From contig CAJNBY010000009.1 in NCBI GenBank assembly GCA_905221125.1, positions 10,705-74,704 of the forward strand: DNA of 64,000 bases, given 5' to 3'. A program made the translations under genes and the position numbers. Position 1 is the first letter of the stretch. Each line of letters opens with the position of its first letter. Origin of the DNA: a bacterium. Lineage in GTDB: Bacteria; Bacillota; Bacilli; Lactobacillales; Streptococcaceae. This document shows, one piece after another, positions 41,794 through 51,492 of this stretch. A model generated the notes under the pieces. The model was not told where the DNA came from and made no database searches. It saw nothing but the letters and a program-made list of their open reading frames with translations.

Positions 41794-42735
41794 ATGGTTC
41801 AAGAAATTGCACAAGAAATCATTCGTTCGGCCCGGAAAAAAGGGGCGCAGGATATTTATTTTGTCCCTAAGTTAGACGCCTATGAGCTTCATATGAGGAT
41901 AGGAGACGAGCGTTGTAAAATCGGTTGTTATGATTTTGAAAAGTTTGCGGCCGTCATCAGCCACTTTAAGTTTGTGGCGGGTATGAATGTGGGAGAAAAG
42001 CGACGTAGTCAGCTTGGTTCTTGTGATTATGAATATGATCAGAAGATGGTATCCCTGCGCTTATCTACCGTAGGCGATTATCGAGGGCATGAGAGTTTAG
42101 TTATTCGTTTGTTACACGATGAGGAGCAGGATTTGCATTTTTGGTTTCAGGATATTGAAGAACTGGGCAAGCAGTACAGGCAACGGGGGCTCTATCTCTT
42201 TGCTGGTCCAGTCGGCAGTGGTAAGACGACCTTGATGCACGAATTGGCCAAGTCTCTTTTTAAAGGGCAGCAGGTCATGTCCATTGAAGATCCGGTAGAA
42301 ATCAAACAAGAGGATATGCTCCAGTTGCAGTTGAATGAGGCGATTGGACTAACCTATGAAAATCTAATCAAACTTTCCTTGCGTCATCGTCCTGACCTCT
42401 TGATTATCGGAGAAATTCGTGACAGCGAGACGGCGCGTGCAGTGGTCAGAGCTAGTTTGACAGGGGCGACAGTCTTTTCAACCATTCATGCCAAGAGTAT
42501 CCGAGGTGTTTATGAACGCCTGCTGGAGTTGGGTGTGAGTGAGGAGGAATTGGCAGTCGTTCTGCAAGGAGTCTGCTACCAGAGATTAATCGGGGGAGGA
42601 GGAATCGTTGACTTTGCAAACAAAGACTATCAAGACCACCAGCCAACTAGTTGGAATGCGCAGATTGACCAGCTTCTTAAAGATGGACATATCACAAGCC
42701 TTCAGGCTGAAACGGAAAAAATTAGCTACAGCTAA
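41794..42735 (+). CDS. comGA: Competence pilus assembly ATPase
   Basis: This 313-residue secretion ATPase (CglA/ComYA) powers assembly of the DNA-uptake pilus. It has Walker A GPVGSGKT, Asp box EDPVEI, Walker B-like LLIIGEIRD and the His box ATVFSTIHA. ATG follows GAGGAGG. It heads a seven-gene operon with overlapping frames and a cin-box promoter. Confidence 0.95.
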   Translation: MVQEIAQEIIRSARKKGAQDIYFVPKLDAYELHMRIGDERCKIGCYDFEKFAAVISHFKFVAGMNVGEKRRSQLGSCDYEYDQKMVSLRLSTVGDYRGHESLVIRLLHDEEQDLHFWFQDIEELGKQYRQRGLYLFAGPVGSGKTTLMHELAKSLFKGQQVMSIEDPVEIKQEDMLQLQLNEAIGLTYENLIKLSLRHRPDLLIIGEIRDSETARAVVRASLTGATVFSTIHAKSIRGVYERLLELGVSEEELAVVLQGVCYQRLIGGGGIVDFANKDYQDHQPTSWNAQIDQLLKDGHITSLQAETEKISYS

Positions 42736-43699
42736 GCAAAAAAATATCATCACCCTGTTTAACAATCTCTTTTCCAGCGGTTTTCATCTGGTGGAGACTA
42801 TCTCCTTTTTAGATAGGAGTGCCTTGTTGGACAAGCAGTGTGTGAGCCAGATGTGTACAGGCTTGTCTCAGGGGAAATCATTCTCAGAAATGATGGAAAG
42901 TTTGGGCTTTTCAAGTGCCATTGTCACTCAGTTATCCCTAGCTGAAGTTCATGGAAATCTCCACCTGAGTTTGGGAAAGATAGAAGAATATCTAGACAAT
43001 CTGGCCAAGGTCAAGAAAAAACTAATTGAAGTAGCGACCTATCCCTTGATTTTACTGGGTTTTCTTCTCTTAATTATGCTGGGGTTGCGTAACTACCTAC
43101 TACCACAACTGGATAGTAGCAATATTGCCACCCAAATTATCGGCAATCTGCCACAAATCTTTCTAGGAATGGTAGGCTTTGTTTCAGTAGGTGTCCTTTT
43201 AGCACTCACTTTTTATAAAAGAAGTTCGAAGATGCGCGTTTTTTCTATCTTAGCACGCCTTCCCTTCTTTAGAATTTTTGTTCAGACTTATCTGACAGCC
43301 TATTATGCGCGTGAATGGGGTAATATGATTTCTCAAGGGATGGAACTGACGCAGATTTTTCAAATGATGCAGGAACAAGGTTCCCAGCTCTTTAAAGAAA
43401 TCGGTAAAGATCTGGCTCAATCCCTACAAAATGGTCGGGAATTTTCTCAAACCATAGGAACCTATCCTTTCTTTAAAAAGGAGTTGAGTCTTATCATCGA
43501 GTATGGGGAAGTCAAGTCCAAGCTGGGGAGTGAGTTGGAAATCTATGCTGAAAAAACTTGGGAAGCCTTTTTTACCCGAGTCAACCGCACCATGAACTTA
43601 GTACAGCCACTGGTCTTTATCTTTGTGGCTCTGATTATCGTTTTACTTTATGCGGCAATGCTGATGCCCATGTATCAAAATATGGAGGTAAATTTTTAA
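42683..43699 (+). CDS. comGB: Competence pilus membrane platform protein
   Basis: This 338-residue GspF-type protein (CglB/ComYB) anchors pilus assembly. Two homologous cytoplasmic domains and three hydrophobic helices are seen (about 120-140, 165-190, 305-330). Start at ATG 42683 (MDISQAFRLKRKKLATAKQK) overlaps comGA; the further upstream TTG lies within comGA without a good site. Confidence 0.93.
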   Translation: MDISQAFRLKRKKLATAKQKNIITLFNNLFSSGFHLVETISFLDRSALLDKQCVSQMCTGLSQGKSFSEMMESLGFSSAIVTQLSLAEVHGNLHLSLGKIEEYLDNLAKVKKKLIEVATYPLILLGFLLLIMLGLRNYLLPQLDSSNIATQIIGNLPQIFLGMVGFVSVGVLLALTFYKRSSKMRVFSILARLPFFRIFVQTYLTAYYAREWGNMISQGMELTQIFQMMQEQGSQLFKEIGKDLAQSLQNGREFSQTIGTYPFFKKELSLIIEYGEVKSKLGSELEIYAEKTWEAFFTRVNRTMNLVQPLVFIFVALIIVLLYAAMLMPMYQNMEVNF

Positions 43700-43700
43700 A

Positions 43701-44024
43701 ATGAAAAAAATGATGACATTCTTGAAAAAAGCGAAAGTGAAAGCTTTCACACTGGTAGAGATGTTGGTGGTCTTGCTCATCATCAGCGTGCTTCTCTTGC
43801 TTTTTGTACCTAATTTGACCAAGCAAAAAGAGGCGGTCAATGATAAAGGAAAAGCTGCTGTTGTTAAGGTGGTGGAAAGTCAGGCAGAGCTTTATAGCTT
43901 AGATAAAAATGAAGATGCTAGCCTAAGTAAGTTACAAGCAGATGGGCGAATCACGGAAGAACAGGCTAAAGCTTATAAAGAATACCATGCTAAACAAAAT
44001 ACCAGTCAAACCGTTGCAGATTAA
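43701..44024 (+). CDS. comGC: Major competence prepilin
   Basis: This 107-residue class 3 prepilin (CglC/ComYC) is the main pilus subunit. KAFTLVEMLVVLLIISVLLL contains the prepilin-peptidase site (cleavage before Phe, Glu+5) and the hydrophobic assembly helix. It starts one base after comGB with GGAGG inside comGB. Confidence 0.95.
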   Translation: MKKMMTFLKKAKVKAFTLVEMLVVLLIISVLLLLFVPNLTKQKEAVNDKGKAAVVKVVESQAELYSLDKNEDASLSKLQADGRITEEQAKAYKEYHAKQNTSQTVAD

Positions 44025-44421
44025 GGCCTTTACCATGCTGGAAAGTCTCTTGGTTTTGGGACTTGTGAGTATCCTTGCCTTGGGCTTATCCGGCTCTGTC
44101 CAGTCCACTTTTGCGGCGGTAGAGGAGCAGATTTTCTTTATGGAGTTTGAGGAACTTTATCGTGAAACCCAAAAGCGCAGTGTAGCCAGTCAGCAAAAGA
44201 CTAGTCTAAACTTAGATGGGCAGACGATCAGTAACGGCAGTCAAAAGTTGACAGTTCCTAAAGGAATTCAGGCACCATCAGGCCAAAGTATTACATTTGA
44301 CCGAGCTGGGGGTAATTCGTCCCTAGCTAAGGTTGAATTTCAGACCAGTAAAGGAGCAATTCGCTATCAATTATATCTAGGAAATGGAAAAATTAAACGC
44401 ATTAAGGAAACAAAAAATTAG
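43987..44421 (+). CDS. comGD: Minor competence pseudopilin
   Basis: This 144-residue protein (CglD) has the class 3 prepilin signal KAFTMLESLLVLGLVSILAL. Minor subunits prime the pilus tip. Start ATG 43987 overlaps comGC. Confidence 0.93.
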   Translation: MLNKIPVKPLQIKAFTMLESLLVLGLVSILALGLSGSVQSTFAAVEEQIFFMEFEELYRETQKRSVASQQKTSLNLDGQTISNGSQKLTVPKGIQAPSGQSITFDRAGGNSSLAKVEFQTSKGAIRYQLYLGNGKIKRIKETKN

Positions 44422-44686
44422 GGCAGTAATTTTACTGGAAGCAGTAGTCGCTCTAGCTATCTTTGCCAGCATTGCGACCCTTCTTTTGGGACAAATTCAG
44501 AAAAATAGGCAGGAAGAAGCAAGAATCTTGCAGAAAGAAGAAGTTGTGCGTGTAGCTAAGATGGCCCTACAGACAGGTCAAAATCAGGTAAACATCAACG
44601 GAGTTGAGATTCAGGTGTTTTCTAGTGAAAAGGGATTGGAGGTTTATCATGGTTCAGAACAGTTGTTGGCTATCAAAGAGCCATAA
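44384..44686 (+). CDS. comGE: Minor competence pseudopilin
   Basis: This 100-residue protein (CglE) has an N-terminal prepilin-like segment [20 protein letters not shown] with Glu+5. It overlaps comGD and comGF. Confidence 0.9.
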   Translation: MEKLNALRKQKIRAVILLEAVVALAIFASIATLLLGQIQKNRQEEARILQKEEVVRVAKMALQTGQNQVNINGVEIQVFSSEKGLEVYHGSEQLLAIKEP

Positions 44687-45110
44687 GGTCAAGGCTTTTA
44701 CCCTGTTGGAATCGCTGATTGCCCTCATTGTCATCAGTGGAAGCTTACTCCTCTTTCAAGCCATGAGTCAGCTCCTCATTTCAGAAGTTCGCTACCAGCA
44801 ACAAAGCGAGCAAAAAGAGTGGCTTTTGTTTGTGGACCAGCTGGAGGCAGAATTAAACCGTTCGCAGTTCGACAAAGTGGAAGGCAATCGCATTTATATG
44901 AAGCAGGATAGCAAGGAAATTGCGATAGGCAAGTCTAAATCGGACGATTTTCGGAAAACCGATGCCAGTGGACGAGGTTATCAGCCTATGGTTTATGGAC
45001 TCAAATCAGCACAGATTACAGAGGAAAATCAAGTGGTTCGTTTTCGTTTCCAGTTTCAAAAAGGCTTAGAAAGGGAGTTCATCTATCGTGTGGAAAAAGA
45101 AAAAAGTTAA
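44649..45110 (+). CDS. comGF: Minor competence pseudopilin
   Basis: This 153-residue protein (CglF) has [23 protein letters not shown] 44649 follows GGAGG within comGE. Part of the pilus-tip complex. Confidence 0.92.
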   Translation: MVQNSCWLSKSHKVKAFTLLESLIALIVISGSLLLFQAMSQLLISEVRYQQQSEQKEWLLFVDQLEAELNRSQFDKVEGNRIYMKQDSKEIAIGKSKSDDFRKTDASGRGYQPMVYGLKSAQITEENQVVRFRFQFQKGLEREFIYRVEKEKS

Positions 45111-45501
45111 GGCAGGAGTTCTCCTCTATGCAGTCACCCTGGCAGCCATCTTTAGCCTTTTGTTACAATTTTACTTGAACCGACAAGTCGCCCACTATCA
45201 AGACTATGCTTTGAATAAAGAAAAGTTGGTTGCTTTTGCTATGGCTAAACGAACCAAGGATAAAGCCGAGAAAGAAAGTGGGGAACAGTCCTTTAATCTG
45301 GGTCAGGTGAGTTATCAGAATAAGAAAACAAGCTTAGTGACAAGGGTTCGTACGCCTAAGAGCCAATATGAGTTCCTATTTCCTTCAGTCAAAATCAAAG
45401 AAGAGAAAACAGAGAAAAAAGAAGAAGTGGAGACTGATTCAAGCGAAAAAGCGGAGAAGAAAAAATCAGAAAAGAAACCTGAAAAGAAAGAGAATTCCTA
45501 G
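45088..45501 (+). CDS. comGG: Minor competence pseudopilin
   Basis: This 137-residue protein (CglG) has a basic N-terminus, one hydrophobic helix ([20 protein letters not shown], Glu+5 missing, as usual for GG/GspK-like subunits) and a very Lys/Glu-rich tail. Start is GTG overlapping comGF. Confidence 0.88.
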   Translation: MWKKKKVKAGVLLYAVTLAAIFSLLLQFYLNRQVAHYQDYALNKEKLVAFAMAKRTKDKAEKESGEQSFNLGQVSYQNKKTSLVTRVRTPKSQYEFLFPSVKIKEEKTEKKEEVETDSSEKAEKKKSEKKPEKKENS

Positions 45502-45533
45502 TCAATTCAACTACTTTGTGCTAAACTAAAAGC

Positions 45534-46121
45534 ATGAAACATGATTTTAATCACAAAGCAGAAACTTTCGATTCCCCTAAAAATATCTTCCTCGCAAACT
45601 TGGTTTATCAAGCTATCGACAAACAGCTTGATCTTCTATCAGACAAAGAAATTCTGGATTTCGGTGGAGGAACGGGTCTATTAGCCTTGCCTCTAGCCAA
45701 GCAGGCTAAGTCAGTCACTCTTGTAGACATTTCTGAGAAAATGATGGAGCAAGCTCGTTTGAAAGCGGAACAGCAAGACATCAAGAATATCCAGTTTTTG
45801 GAGCAAGATTTACTGAAAAATCCCTTGGAGAAAGAGTTTGATCTCATTGTTGTTAGTCGGGTTCTTCATCATATGCCTGATTTGGATGCAGCTCTCTCAC
45901 TGTTTCATCAACATTTGAGGAAAGATGGACAACTCCTCATTGCTGATTTTACCAAGACGGAGACCAGCCATCACGGCTTTGAATTGCCTGCACTGGAAAA
46001 AAAGCTAAATGAGCATGGTTTTTCATCTGTGCATAGTCAGATCCTCTATAGCGCCGAAGGCTTGTTTCAAGGAAATTACTCAGAACTCTTTTTAACAGTA
46101 GCCCAAAAATCACTCGCCTAG
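45534..46121 (+). CDS. Class I SAM-dependent methyltransferase
   Basis: This 195-residue protein has motif I ILDFGGGTGLLALPLA, an acidic second strand TLVDISEKMM and motif IV SRVLHHMPD. Small-molecule methyltransferase by fold; substrate unknown. It lies 32 bases after comGG with no terminator between, so it may be co-transcribed at the end of the competence operon. Confidence 0.85.
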   Translation: MKHDFNHKAETFDSPKNIFLANLVYQAIDKQLDLLSDKEILDFGGGTGLLALPLAKQAKSVTLVDISEKMMEQARLKAEQQDIKNIQFLEQDLLKNPLEKEFDLIVVSRVLHHMPDLDAALSLFHQHLRKDGQLLIADFTKTETSHHGFELPALEKKLNEHGFSSVHSQILYSAEGLFQGNYSELFLTVAQKSLA

Positions 46122-46138
46122 TCAGGGAGTGATTTTTC
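46105..46138 (+). terminator. Terminator overlapping the methyltransferase 3' end
   Basis: AAAATCACTC (46106-46115) pairs with GAGTGATTTT (46127-46136). The stop codon lies in the loop. Confidence 0.8.
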
Positions 46139-46181
46139 TATAAGGATGGAAAAAAGAAGGGAAATTTGATAAGATAGGAAT

Positions 46182-47135
46182 ATGGATTTTGAAAAAATTG
46201 AACAAGCTTATACCTATTTACTAGAGAATGTCCAAATCATCCAAAGTGATTTGGCGACCAATTTTTATGACGCCTTGGTGGAGCAAAACAGCATCTATTT
46301 GGATGGTGAGACTGAGTTAGAGCAGGTCAAGGAGAACAATCATGCCCTTAAGCATTTAGCCTTACGCAAAGAAGAATGGCTCAAGACCTACCAGTTTCTC
46401 TTGATGAAGGCTGGTCAGACAGAGCCCCTACAGGCCAATCACCAGTTTACACCGGATGCTATTGCCTTACTTCTGGTGTTTATTGTGGAAGAGTTGTTTA
46501 AAGAGGAGGAAATTACTATCCTCGAAATGGGTTCTGGGATGGGAATTCTGGGCGCTACTTTCTTGACCTCGCTTGATAAAAAGGTGGATTACTTGGGAAT
46601 GGAAGTGGATGATTTGCTGATTGATTTGGCAGCAAGCATAGCAGATGTAATTGGTTTGCAGGCTGGCTTTGTTCAAGGAGATGCCGTTCGTCCACAAATG
46701 CTCAAAGAAAGTGATGTGGTCATCAGCGACTTGCCTGTTGGCTATTATCCTGATGACGCCGTTGCGTCGCGCCATCAAGTTGCTTCTAGTCAAGAACATA
46801 CCTACGCCCATCACTTGCTCATGGAACAAGGGCTTAAGTACCTCAAATCAGATGGCTACGCTATTTTTCTCGCTCCGAGTGATTTGTTGACCAGTCCTCA
46901 GAGTGATTTATTGAAAGGCTGGTTGAAAGAGGAGGCGAATCTAGTTGCCATGATCAGTCTGCCTGAAAATCTTTTTGCTAATGCCAAACAATCTAAGACG
47001 ATTTTTATCTTACAAAAGAAAACTGATATTACAGTAGAACCCTTTGTTTATCCACTTTCTAGCCTGCAAGATGCAAGTGTTTTAATGAAATTTAAAGAAA
47101 ATTTTCAAAAATGGACTCAAGGTACTGAAATATAA
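46182..47135 (+). CDS. N6-adenine-type SAM methyltransferase homologue (YtxK-like)
   Basis: This 317-residue protein has a helical N-terminal part and a methyltransferase domain with ILEMGSGMGILGATFL (motif I) and DLPVGYYPDD in place of the NPPY/F catalytic motif, as in the YtxK family found between comG and ackA in many Firmicutes. Function unknown; the altered catalytic motif leaves DNA methylation in doubt. Confidence 0.8.
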   Translation: MDFEKIEQAYTYLLENVQIIQSDLATNFYDALVEQNSIYLDGETELEQVKENNHALKHLALRKEEWLKTYQFLLMKAGQTEPLQANHQFTPDAIALLLVFIVEELFKEEEITILEMGSGMGILGATFLTSLDKKVDYLGMEVDDLLIDLAASIADVIGLQAGFVQGDAVRPQMLKESDVVISDLPVGYYPDDAVASRHQVASSQEHTYAHHLLMEQGLKYLKSDGYAIFLAPSDLLTSPQSDLLKGWLKEEANLVAMISLPENLFANAKQSKTIFILQKKTDITVEPFVYPLSSLQDASVLMKFKENFQKWTQGTEI

Positions 47136-47145
47136 AATAGATTTT

Positions 47146-47170
47146 GTTATAATAGATGAAAACGCTTAAA
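47146..47170 (+). promoter_or_regulatory. ackA promoter with cre
   Basis: Extended -10 TGTTATAAT (TATAAT 47148-47153). TGAAAACGCTTAAA (47157-47170) matches the CcpA catabolite-responsive element closely and covers the start of transcription. Its place downstream of the -10 would suggest repression rather than the upstream activation known in Bacillus. Confidence 0.65.
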
Positions 47171-47184
47171 AGAGGAGTCTTGTT

Positions 47185-48375
47185 ATGACAAAAACAATTG
47201 CAATCAATGCCGGAAGTTCAAGTTTGAAATGGCAATTATACTTAATGCCAGAAGAAAAAGTATTGGCGAAAGGTTTGATTGAACGTATCGGTTTGAAAGA
47301 TTCAATTTCAACTGTAAAATTTGACGGTCGTTCTGAACAACAAATTTTGGATATCGAAAATCATACACAAGCCGTTAAAATTTTATTGGATGACTTGATC
47401 CGTTTCGATATTATCAAGGCTTATGATGAGATTACTGGTGTTGGACACCGTGTTGTTGCAGGTGGAGAATATTTCAAAGAATCAACAGTTGTTGAAGGTG
47501 ATGTATTAGAAAAAGTTGAAGAGTTGAGTTTGTTAGCTCCTCTCCACAATCCAGCCAATGCAGCAGGTGTTCGTGCCTTTAAGGAATTGTTGCCAGACAT
47601 TACCAGTGTAGTTGTGTTTGATACTTCATTCCACACAAGTATGCCAGAGAAAGCTTACCGCTACCCTCTACCAACAAAATACTACACAGAAAACAAGGTT
47701 CGTAAATACGGTGCCCACGGTACAAGTCACCAGTTTGTAGCAGGAGAAGCTGCAAAACTCTTGGGACGTCCATTAGAAGACTTGAAATTGATCACTTGCC
47801 ATATCGGTAATGGTGCTTCTATTACAGCTGTTAAGGGTGGTCAATCTGTGGATACTTCAATGGGCTTCACTCCACTTGGTGGTGTGATGATGGGAACTCG
47901 TACAGGGGATGTTGACCCAGCTATCATTCCTTACTTAATGCAATATACAGAGGACTTTAACACGCCTGAAGACATTAGTCGCGTCCTTAACCGTGAATCA
48001 GGGCTTATGGGTGTTTCAGGCAAATCTAGTGATATGCGCGATGTGATTGCTGCTATGGAAGAAGGGGACCACGATGCCACTTTAGCCTATGAAATGTATG
48101 TTGATCGTATCCAAAAACATATCGGTCAATACCTTGCAGTCCTAAACGGGGCAGATGCTATTATCTTTACTGCAGGCATTGGAGAAAATGCAGCTGCTGT
48201 ACGTAAGGATGTTATCTCAGGTATTTCTTGGTTTGGTTGTGATGTTGATGATGAAAAGAACGTCTTTGGTGTGACAGGAGACATCTCAACAGAGGCAGCG
48301 AAAATTCGTGTCTTGGTTATTCCAACAGATGAAGAATTAGTCATTGCCCGTGACGTTGAACGCTTGAAAAAATAA
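47185..48375 (+). CDS. ackA: Acetate kinase
   Basis: This 396-residue enzyme makes ATP and acetate from acetyl phosphate, the last step of the pyruvate oxidase/Pta route. Signatures [32 protein letters not shown] and FTAGIGEN are intact. ATG after AGAGGAG. Confidence 0.97.
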   Translation: MTKTIAINAGSSSLKWQLYLMPEEKVLAKGLIERIGLKDSISTVKFDGRSEQQILDIENHTQAVKILLDDLIRFDIIKAYDEITGVGHRVVAGGEYFKESTVVEGDVLEKVEELSLLAPLHNPANAAGVRAFKELLPDITSVVVFDTSFHTSMPEKAYRYPLPTKYYTENKVRKYGAHGTSHQFVAGEAAKLLGRPLEDLKLITCHIGNGASITAVKGGQSVDTSMGFTPLGGVMMGTRTGDVDPAIIPYLMQYTEDFNTPEDISRVLNRESGLMGVSGKSSDMRDVIAAMEEGDHDATLAYEMYVDRIQKHIGQYLAVLNGADAIIFTAGIGENAAAVRKDVISGISWFGCDVDDEKNVFGVTGDISTEAAKIRVLVIPTDEELVIARDVERLKK

Positions 48376-48380
48376 CAAAA

Positions 48381-48443
48381 ATCAGAAAAAATATTCCGTA
48401 CAAGGAGTTGGAAAAGTGATTTTTCCAGCTTCTTTTTCTGATG
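48381..48443 (+). terminator. ackA terminator
   Basis: A 13-pair inner stem (AGGAGTTGGAAAA with TTTTCCAGCTTCT) inside an outer ATCAGAAAAA/TTTTTCTGAT pair; T-rich on the plus strand. Confidence 0.8.
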
Positions 48444-48467
48444 AAATTGTCCAAAACCTTGCTATGA

Positions 48468-48495
48468 TTGGCTTTTTTGAAAAATATGGTATAAT
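48468..48495 (+). promoter_or_regulatory. rnpA operon promoter
   Basis: TTGGCT (48468-48473), 16 bases, TATAAT (48490-48495) with TGG before it as an extended -10. Reads rnpA-yidC-khpB. Confidence 0.75.
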
Positions 48496-48524
48496 AGTAG
48501 TAATTTAATAGATGGAGTTGAGTT

Positions 48525-48896
48525 TTGAAGAAAAACTTTCGTGTAAAAAGAGAGAAAGATTTTAAGGCGATTTTCAAGGAAGGAACAAGTTTTGCTAACC
48601 GAAAATTTGTTGTCTACCAATTAGAAAATCAGAAAAACCATTTTCGAGTAGGTCTATCAGTTAGCAAAAAACTGGGGAATGCCGTCACTAGAAATCAAAT
48701 CAAGCGACGAATCCGACATATTATCCAGAATGCAAAAGAGAGTCTGGTAGAAGATGTCGACTTTGTTGTCATTGCTCGAAAAGGGGTTGAGACCTTGGAA
48801 TACGCAGAGATGGAGAAAAATCTACTCCACGTATTAAAATTATCAAAGATTTACCAGGAAGGAAATGGGAGTGAAAAAGAAACTACAGTTGACTAG
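48525..48896 (+). CDS. rnpA: Ribonuclease P protein component
   Basis: This 123-residue basic protein assists the RNase P RNA in 5' maturation of tRNAs. RNR-box [12 protein letters not shown] and the [11 protein letters not shown] strand are seen. Start is TTG after GGAG. It overlaps yidC. Confidence 0.95.
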   Translation: MKKNFRVKREKDFKAIFKEGTSFANRKFVVYQLENQKNHFRVGLSVSKKLGNAVTRNQIKRRIRHIIQNAKESLVEDVDFVVIARKGVETLEYAEMEKNLLHVLKLSKIYQEGNGSEKETTVD

Positions 48897-49695
48897 TTTG
48901 CTAGGACTGTCTCTATTTATCATGACAGCCTGTGTAACTAATGGGACAACTAGCGATATTACGGCAGATTCGACTGATTTTTGGAGTAAATTGGTTTACT
49001 TCTTTGCAGAAGTCATTCGCTTTTTATCATTTGATATTAGTATCGGAGTGGGGATTATTCTCTTTACAATCTTGATTCGTACAGTGCTCTTGCCAGTCTT
49101 TCAAGTGCAAATGGTAGCGTCTAGAAAAATGCAGGAAGCTCAACCACGCATTAAGGCGCTTCGAGAACAATATCCAGGTCGCGATATGGAAAGCAGAACC
49201 AAATTAGAGCAGGAAATGCGTAAAGTCTTTAAAGAAATGGGTGTCAGACAGTCGGATTCTCTTTGGCCGATTTTGATTCAGATGCCGCTCATCTTGGCCT
49301 TATTCCAAGCCCTATCAAGAGTTGACTTTTTGAAGACAGGTCATTTCTTATGGATTAACCTTGGTGACGTGGATACAACATTTGTGCTTCCGATTTTAGC
49401 AGCAGTATTCACCTTTTTAAGTACTTGGTTGTCCAATAAAGCCTTGTCTGAGCGAAATGGAGCTACGACTGCGATGATGTATGGGATTCCAGTCTTGATC
49501 TTTATCTTTGGGGTTTATGCTCCGAGCGGAGTCGCTCTCTACTGGGCAGTGTCAAATGCTTATCAAGTCTTGCAAACCTATTTCTTGAACAATCCATTCA
49601 AGATTATCGCAGAGCGTGAGGCTGTAGTACAGGCACAAAAAGATTTGGAAAATAGAAAAAGAAAAGCCAAGAAAAAGGCTCAGAAAACGAAATAA
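48871..49695 (+). CDS. yidC: Membrane protein insertase YidC (lipoprotein form)
   Basis: This 274-residue protein inserts membrane proteins with or without SecYEG. It has a lipoprotein signal (LSLFIMTAC, lipobox Cys about residue 21), five hydrophobic segments, the conserved Arg in the first ([10 protein letters not shown]) and a basic C-terminal tail. GTG 48871 has eight bases to AAGG; the ATG at 48865 is too near it. Confidence 0.93.
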   Translation: MKKKLQLTSLLGLSLFIMTACVTNGTTSDITADSTDFWSKLVYFFAEVIRFLSFDISIGVGIILFTILIRTVLLPVFQVQMVASRKMQEAQPRIKALREQYPGRDMESRTKLEQEMRKVFKEMGVRQSDSLWPILIQMPLILALFQALSRVDFLKTGHFLWINLGDVDTTFVLPILAAVFTFLSTWLSNKALSERNGATTAMMYGIPVLIFIFGVYAPSGVALYWAVSNAYQVLQTYFLNNPFKIIAEREAVVQAQKDLENRKRKAKKKAQKTK

Positions 49696-49712
49696 TAAGG
49701 AGGAATCTGGTA

Positions 49713-50702
49713 ATGGTAGTATTTACAGGTTCAACTGTTGAAGAAGCAATCCAGAAAGGATTGAAAGAATTAGATATTCCAAGAATGAAGGCTCATATCA
49801 AAGTCATTTCTCGTGAGAAAAAAGGATTTCTTGGTTTATTTGGTAAAAAACCAGCCCAAGTGGATATCGATGCGATTAGTGAAACGACAGTTGTAAAAGC
49901 AAACCAACAAGCTGTAAAGGGAGTTCCAAAACAAATCAATGATTTGAATGAGCCTGTTAAAACAGTTAGTGAAGCAACTGTTGATTTGGGGCATGTTGTA
50001 GAAGCAATTAAAAAGATTGAAGAGGAAGGCCAAGGTATTTCTGATGAAGTCAAGGCTGAAATCTTAAAACATGAAAGACATGCCAGCACTATCTTAGAAG
50101 AAACTGGTCACATTGAGATTTTAAATGAATTACAACTTGAAGGAGCTGATCTCGAAGAAGAAGTAGCAACTCCTAATATTGAAAGCCAAGCTGAGCAAAC
50201 TGAAAGTCAAGAACTAGAAGATTTGGGCTTGAAAGTTGAACCGAGCTTTGATATTGAACAAGTAGCTACGGAAGTAACGACTTATGTTCAAACAATTATT
50301 GATGACATGGATGTTGAAGCCACACTTTCAAATGACTATAACCGTCGTAGTATCAATTTACAAATTGACACTAATGAGCCAGGTCGTATTATCGGTTATC
50401 ATGGTAAAGTCTTGAAGGCCTTGCAACTATTGGCTCAAAATTATCTTTACAATCGCTATTCAAGAACCTTCTACATTACTATTAATGTCAATGATTATGT
50501 TGAACACCGTGCAGAAGTCTTGCAAACCTACGCTCAAAAATTGGCGACTCGTGTTTTAGAAGAAGGACGCAGTCATCAGACAGATCCAATGTCGAATAGT
50601 GAACGCAAGATTATTCATCGTATTATTTCACGTATGGATGGCGTGACTAGTTACTCTGAGGGTGACGAGCCAAATCGCTATGTCGTTGTAGATACAGAAT
50701 AA
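49713..50702 (+). CDS. khpB: RNA-binding protein KhpB/EloR (Jag)
   Basis: This 329-residue protein has a Jag-N domain (about 1-50; KGFLGLFGKKPAQVDI), a long acidic linker, a KH domain (GRIIGYHGKVLKALQLLA) and an R3H domain (SERKIIHRIISR, ending PNRYVVV). In pneumococcus it pairs with KhpA and controls cell elongation downstream of StkP. ATG after AAGGAGG; same operon as rnpA-yidC. Confidence 0.94.
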   Translation: MVVFTGSTVEEAIQKGLKELDIPRMKAHIKVISREKKGFLGLFGKKPAQVDIDAISETTVVKANQQAVKGVPKQINDLNEPVKTVSEATVDLGHVVEAIKKIEEEGQGISDEVKAEILKHERHASTILEETGHIEILNELQLEGADLEEEVATPNIESQAEQTESQELEDLGLKVEPSFDIEQVATEVTTYVQTIIDDMDVEATLSNDYNRRSINLQIDTNEPGRIIGYHGKVLKALQLLAQNYLYNRYSRTFYITINVNDYVEHRAEVLQTYAQKLATRVLEEGRSHQTDPMSNSERKIIHRIISRMDGVTSYSEGDEPNRYVVVDTE

Positions 50703-50704
50703 GT

Positions 50705-50730
50705 AAAATCAGGTTTATCCTGATTTTTTG
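50705..50730 (+). terminator. khpB terminator
   Basis: ATCAGG-TTTAT-CCTGAT and six T, just after the stop codon. Confidence 0.85.
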
Positions 50731-50752
50731 CTAGTTAGAGGAGGTTAAATGG

Positions 50753-51376
50753 ATGTTGAATAAGATAAGAGATTATCTAGACTTTGCAGGTTTGCAATAC
50801 CGTAATCCAGATAAGGCGGGGGAAGAACGAGAAAAAATGCTGGAATTGCGCCATAAAGGCCAAGAGGCTCGAAAAGCTTTTACAGAATTGGCTAAAGCAT
50901 TTCAAGCCAGTCATCCGGAATGGCAACTCCAACAGACCAGTCAGTGGATGAACCAAGCGCAGCGTTTACGACCACATTTTTGGGTTTATATACAGCGTGA
51001 GGGGAAAGTGACAGAACCTATGATGGCTCTTCGTTTGTATGGGACATCTGCTGACTTTGGGATTTCTTTAGAGGTCAGTTTTGTTGAACGTAAGAAAGAT
51101 GAGCAAACTTTGGATAAACAAACCAAGGTATTAGAAGTTCCGGTGGTAGAAGGAATTTATTATCTATCCTACTGTGATGGTCAAAGTCAACGGTGGGAGG
51201 CTACTGAGGAGAACCGTCAAATTTTAAGAAATAAACTATCCAATCAAGAAATCCGAAAAGTTTTAGTTAAAGCAGATATTTCTTTTATAGAAACTCAATC
51301 ATTAGAAGCAATTTTAGAAAAATTAGAAGAAGCTTATGAACGCTTACTTCCCTACTATCAGGCGACCAGAGGGTAG
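50753..51376 (+). CDS. Conserved streptococcal protein, unknown
   Basis: This 207-residue protein (MLNKIRDYLDFAGLQYRNPD) has a helical N-terminus and a beta-rich middle (FWVYIQREGKVTEPMMALRL). It resembles a conserved hypothetical next to tkt in pneumococci (HI_0552-like), without clear function. ATG follows GAGGAGG with a few bases. Confidence 0.7.
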   Translation: MLNKIRDYLDFAGLQYRNPDKAGEEREKMLELRHKGQEARKAFTELAKAFQASHPEWQLQQTSQWMNQAQRLRPHFWVYIQREGKVTEPMMALRLYGTSADFGISLEVSFVERKKDEQTLDKQTKVLEVPVVEGIYYLSYCDGQSQRWEATEENRQILRNKLSNQEIRKVLVKADISFIETQSLEAILEKLEEAYERLLPYYQATRG

Positions 51377-51411
51377 AAATCATGAGACTTATCTAGAGTC
51401 GAATTGATTTA

Positions 51412-51440
51412 TTGCTATTCTATGTATTTTTTCATATAAT
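51412..51440 (+). promoter_or_regulatory. tkt promoter
   Basis: TTGCTA (51412-51417), 17 bases, TATAAT (51435-51440). Confidence 0.8.
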
Positions 51441-51492
51441 AGTAAAATAGAATGTGTGATTCAATAATCACCTCAAATAGAAAGGAAATTCT

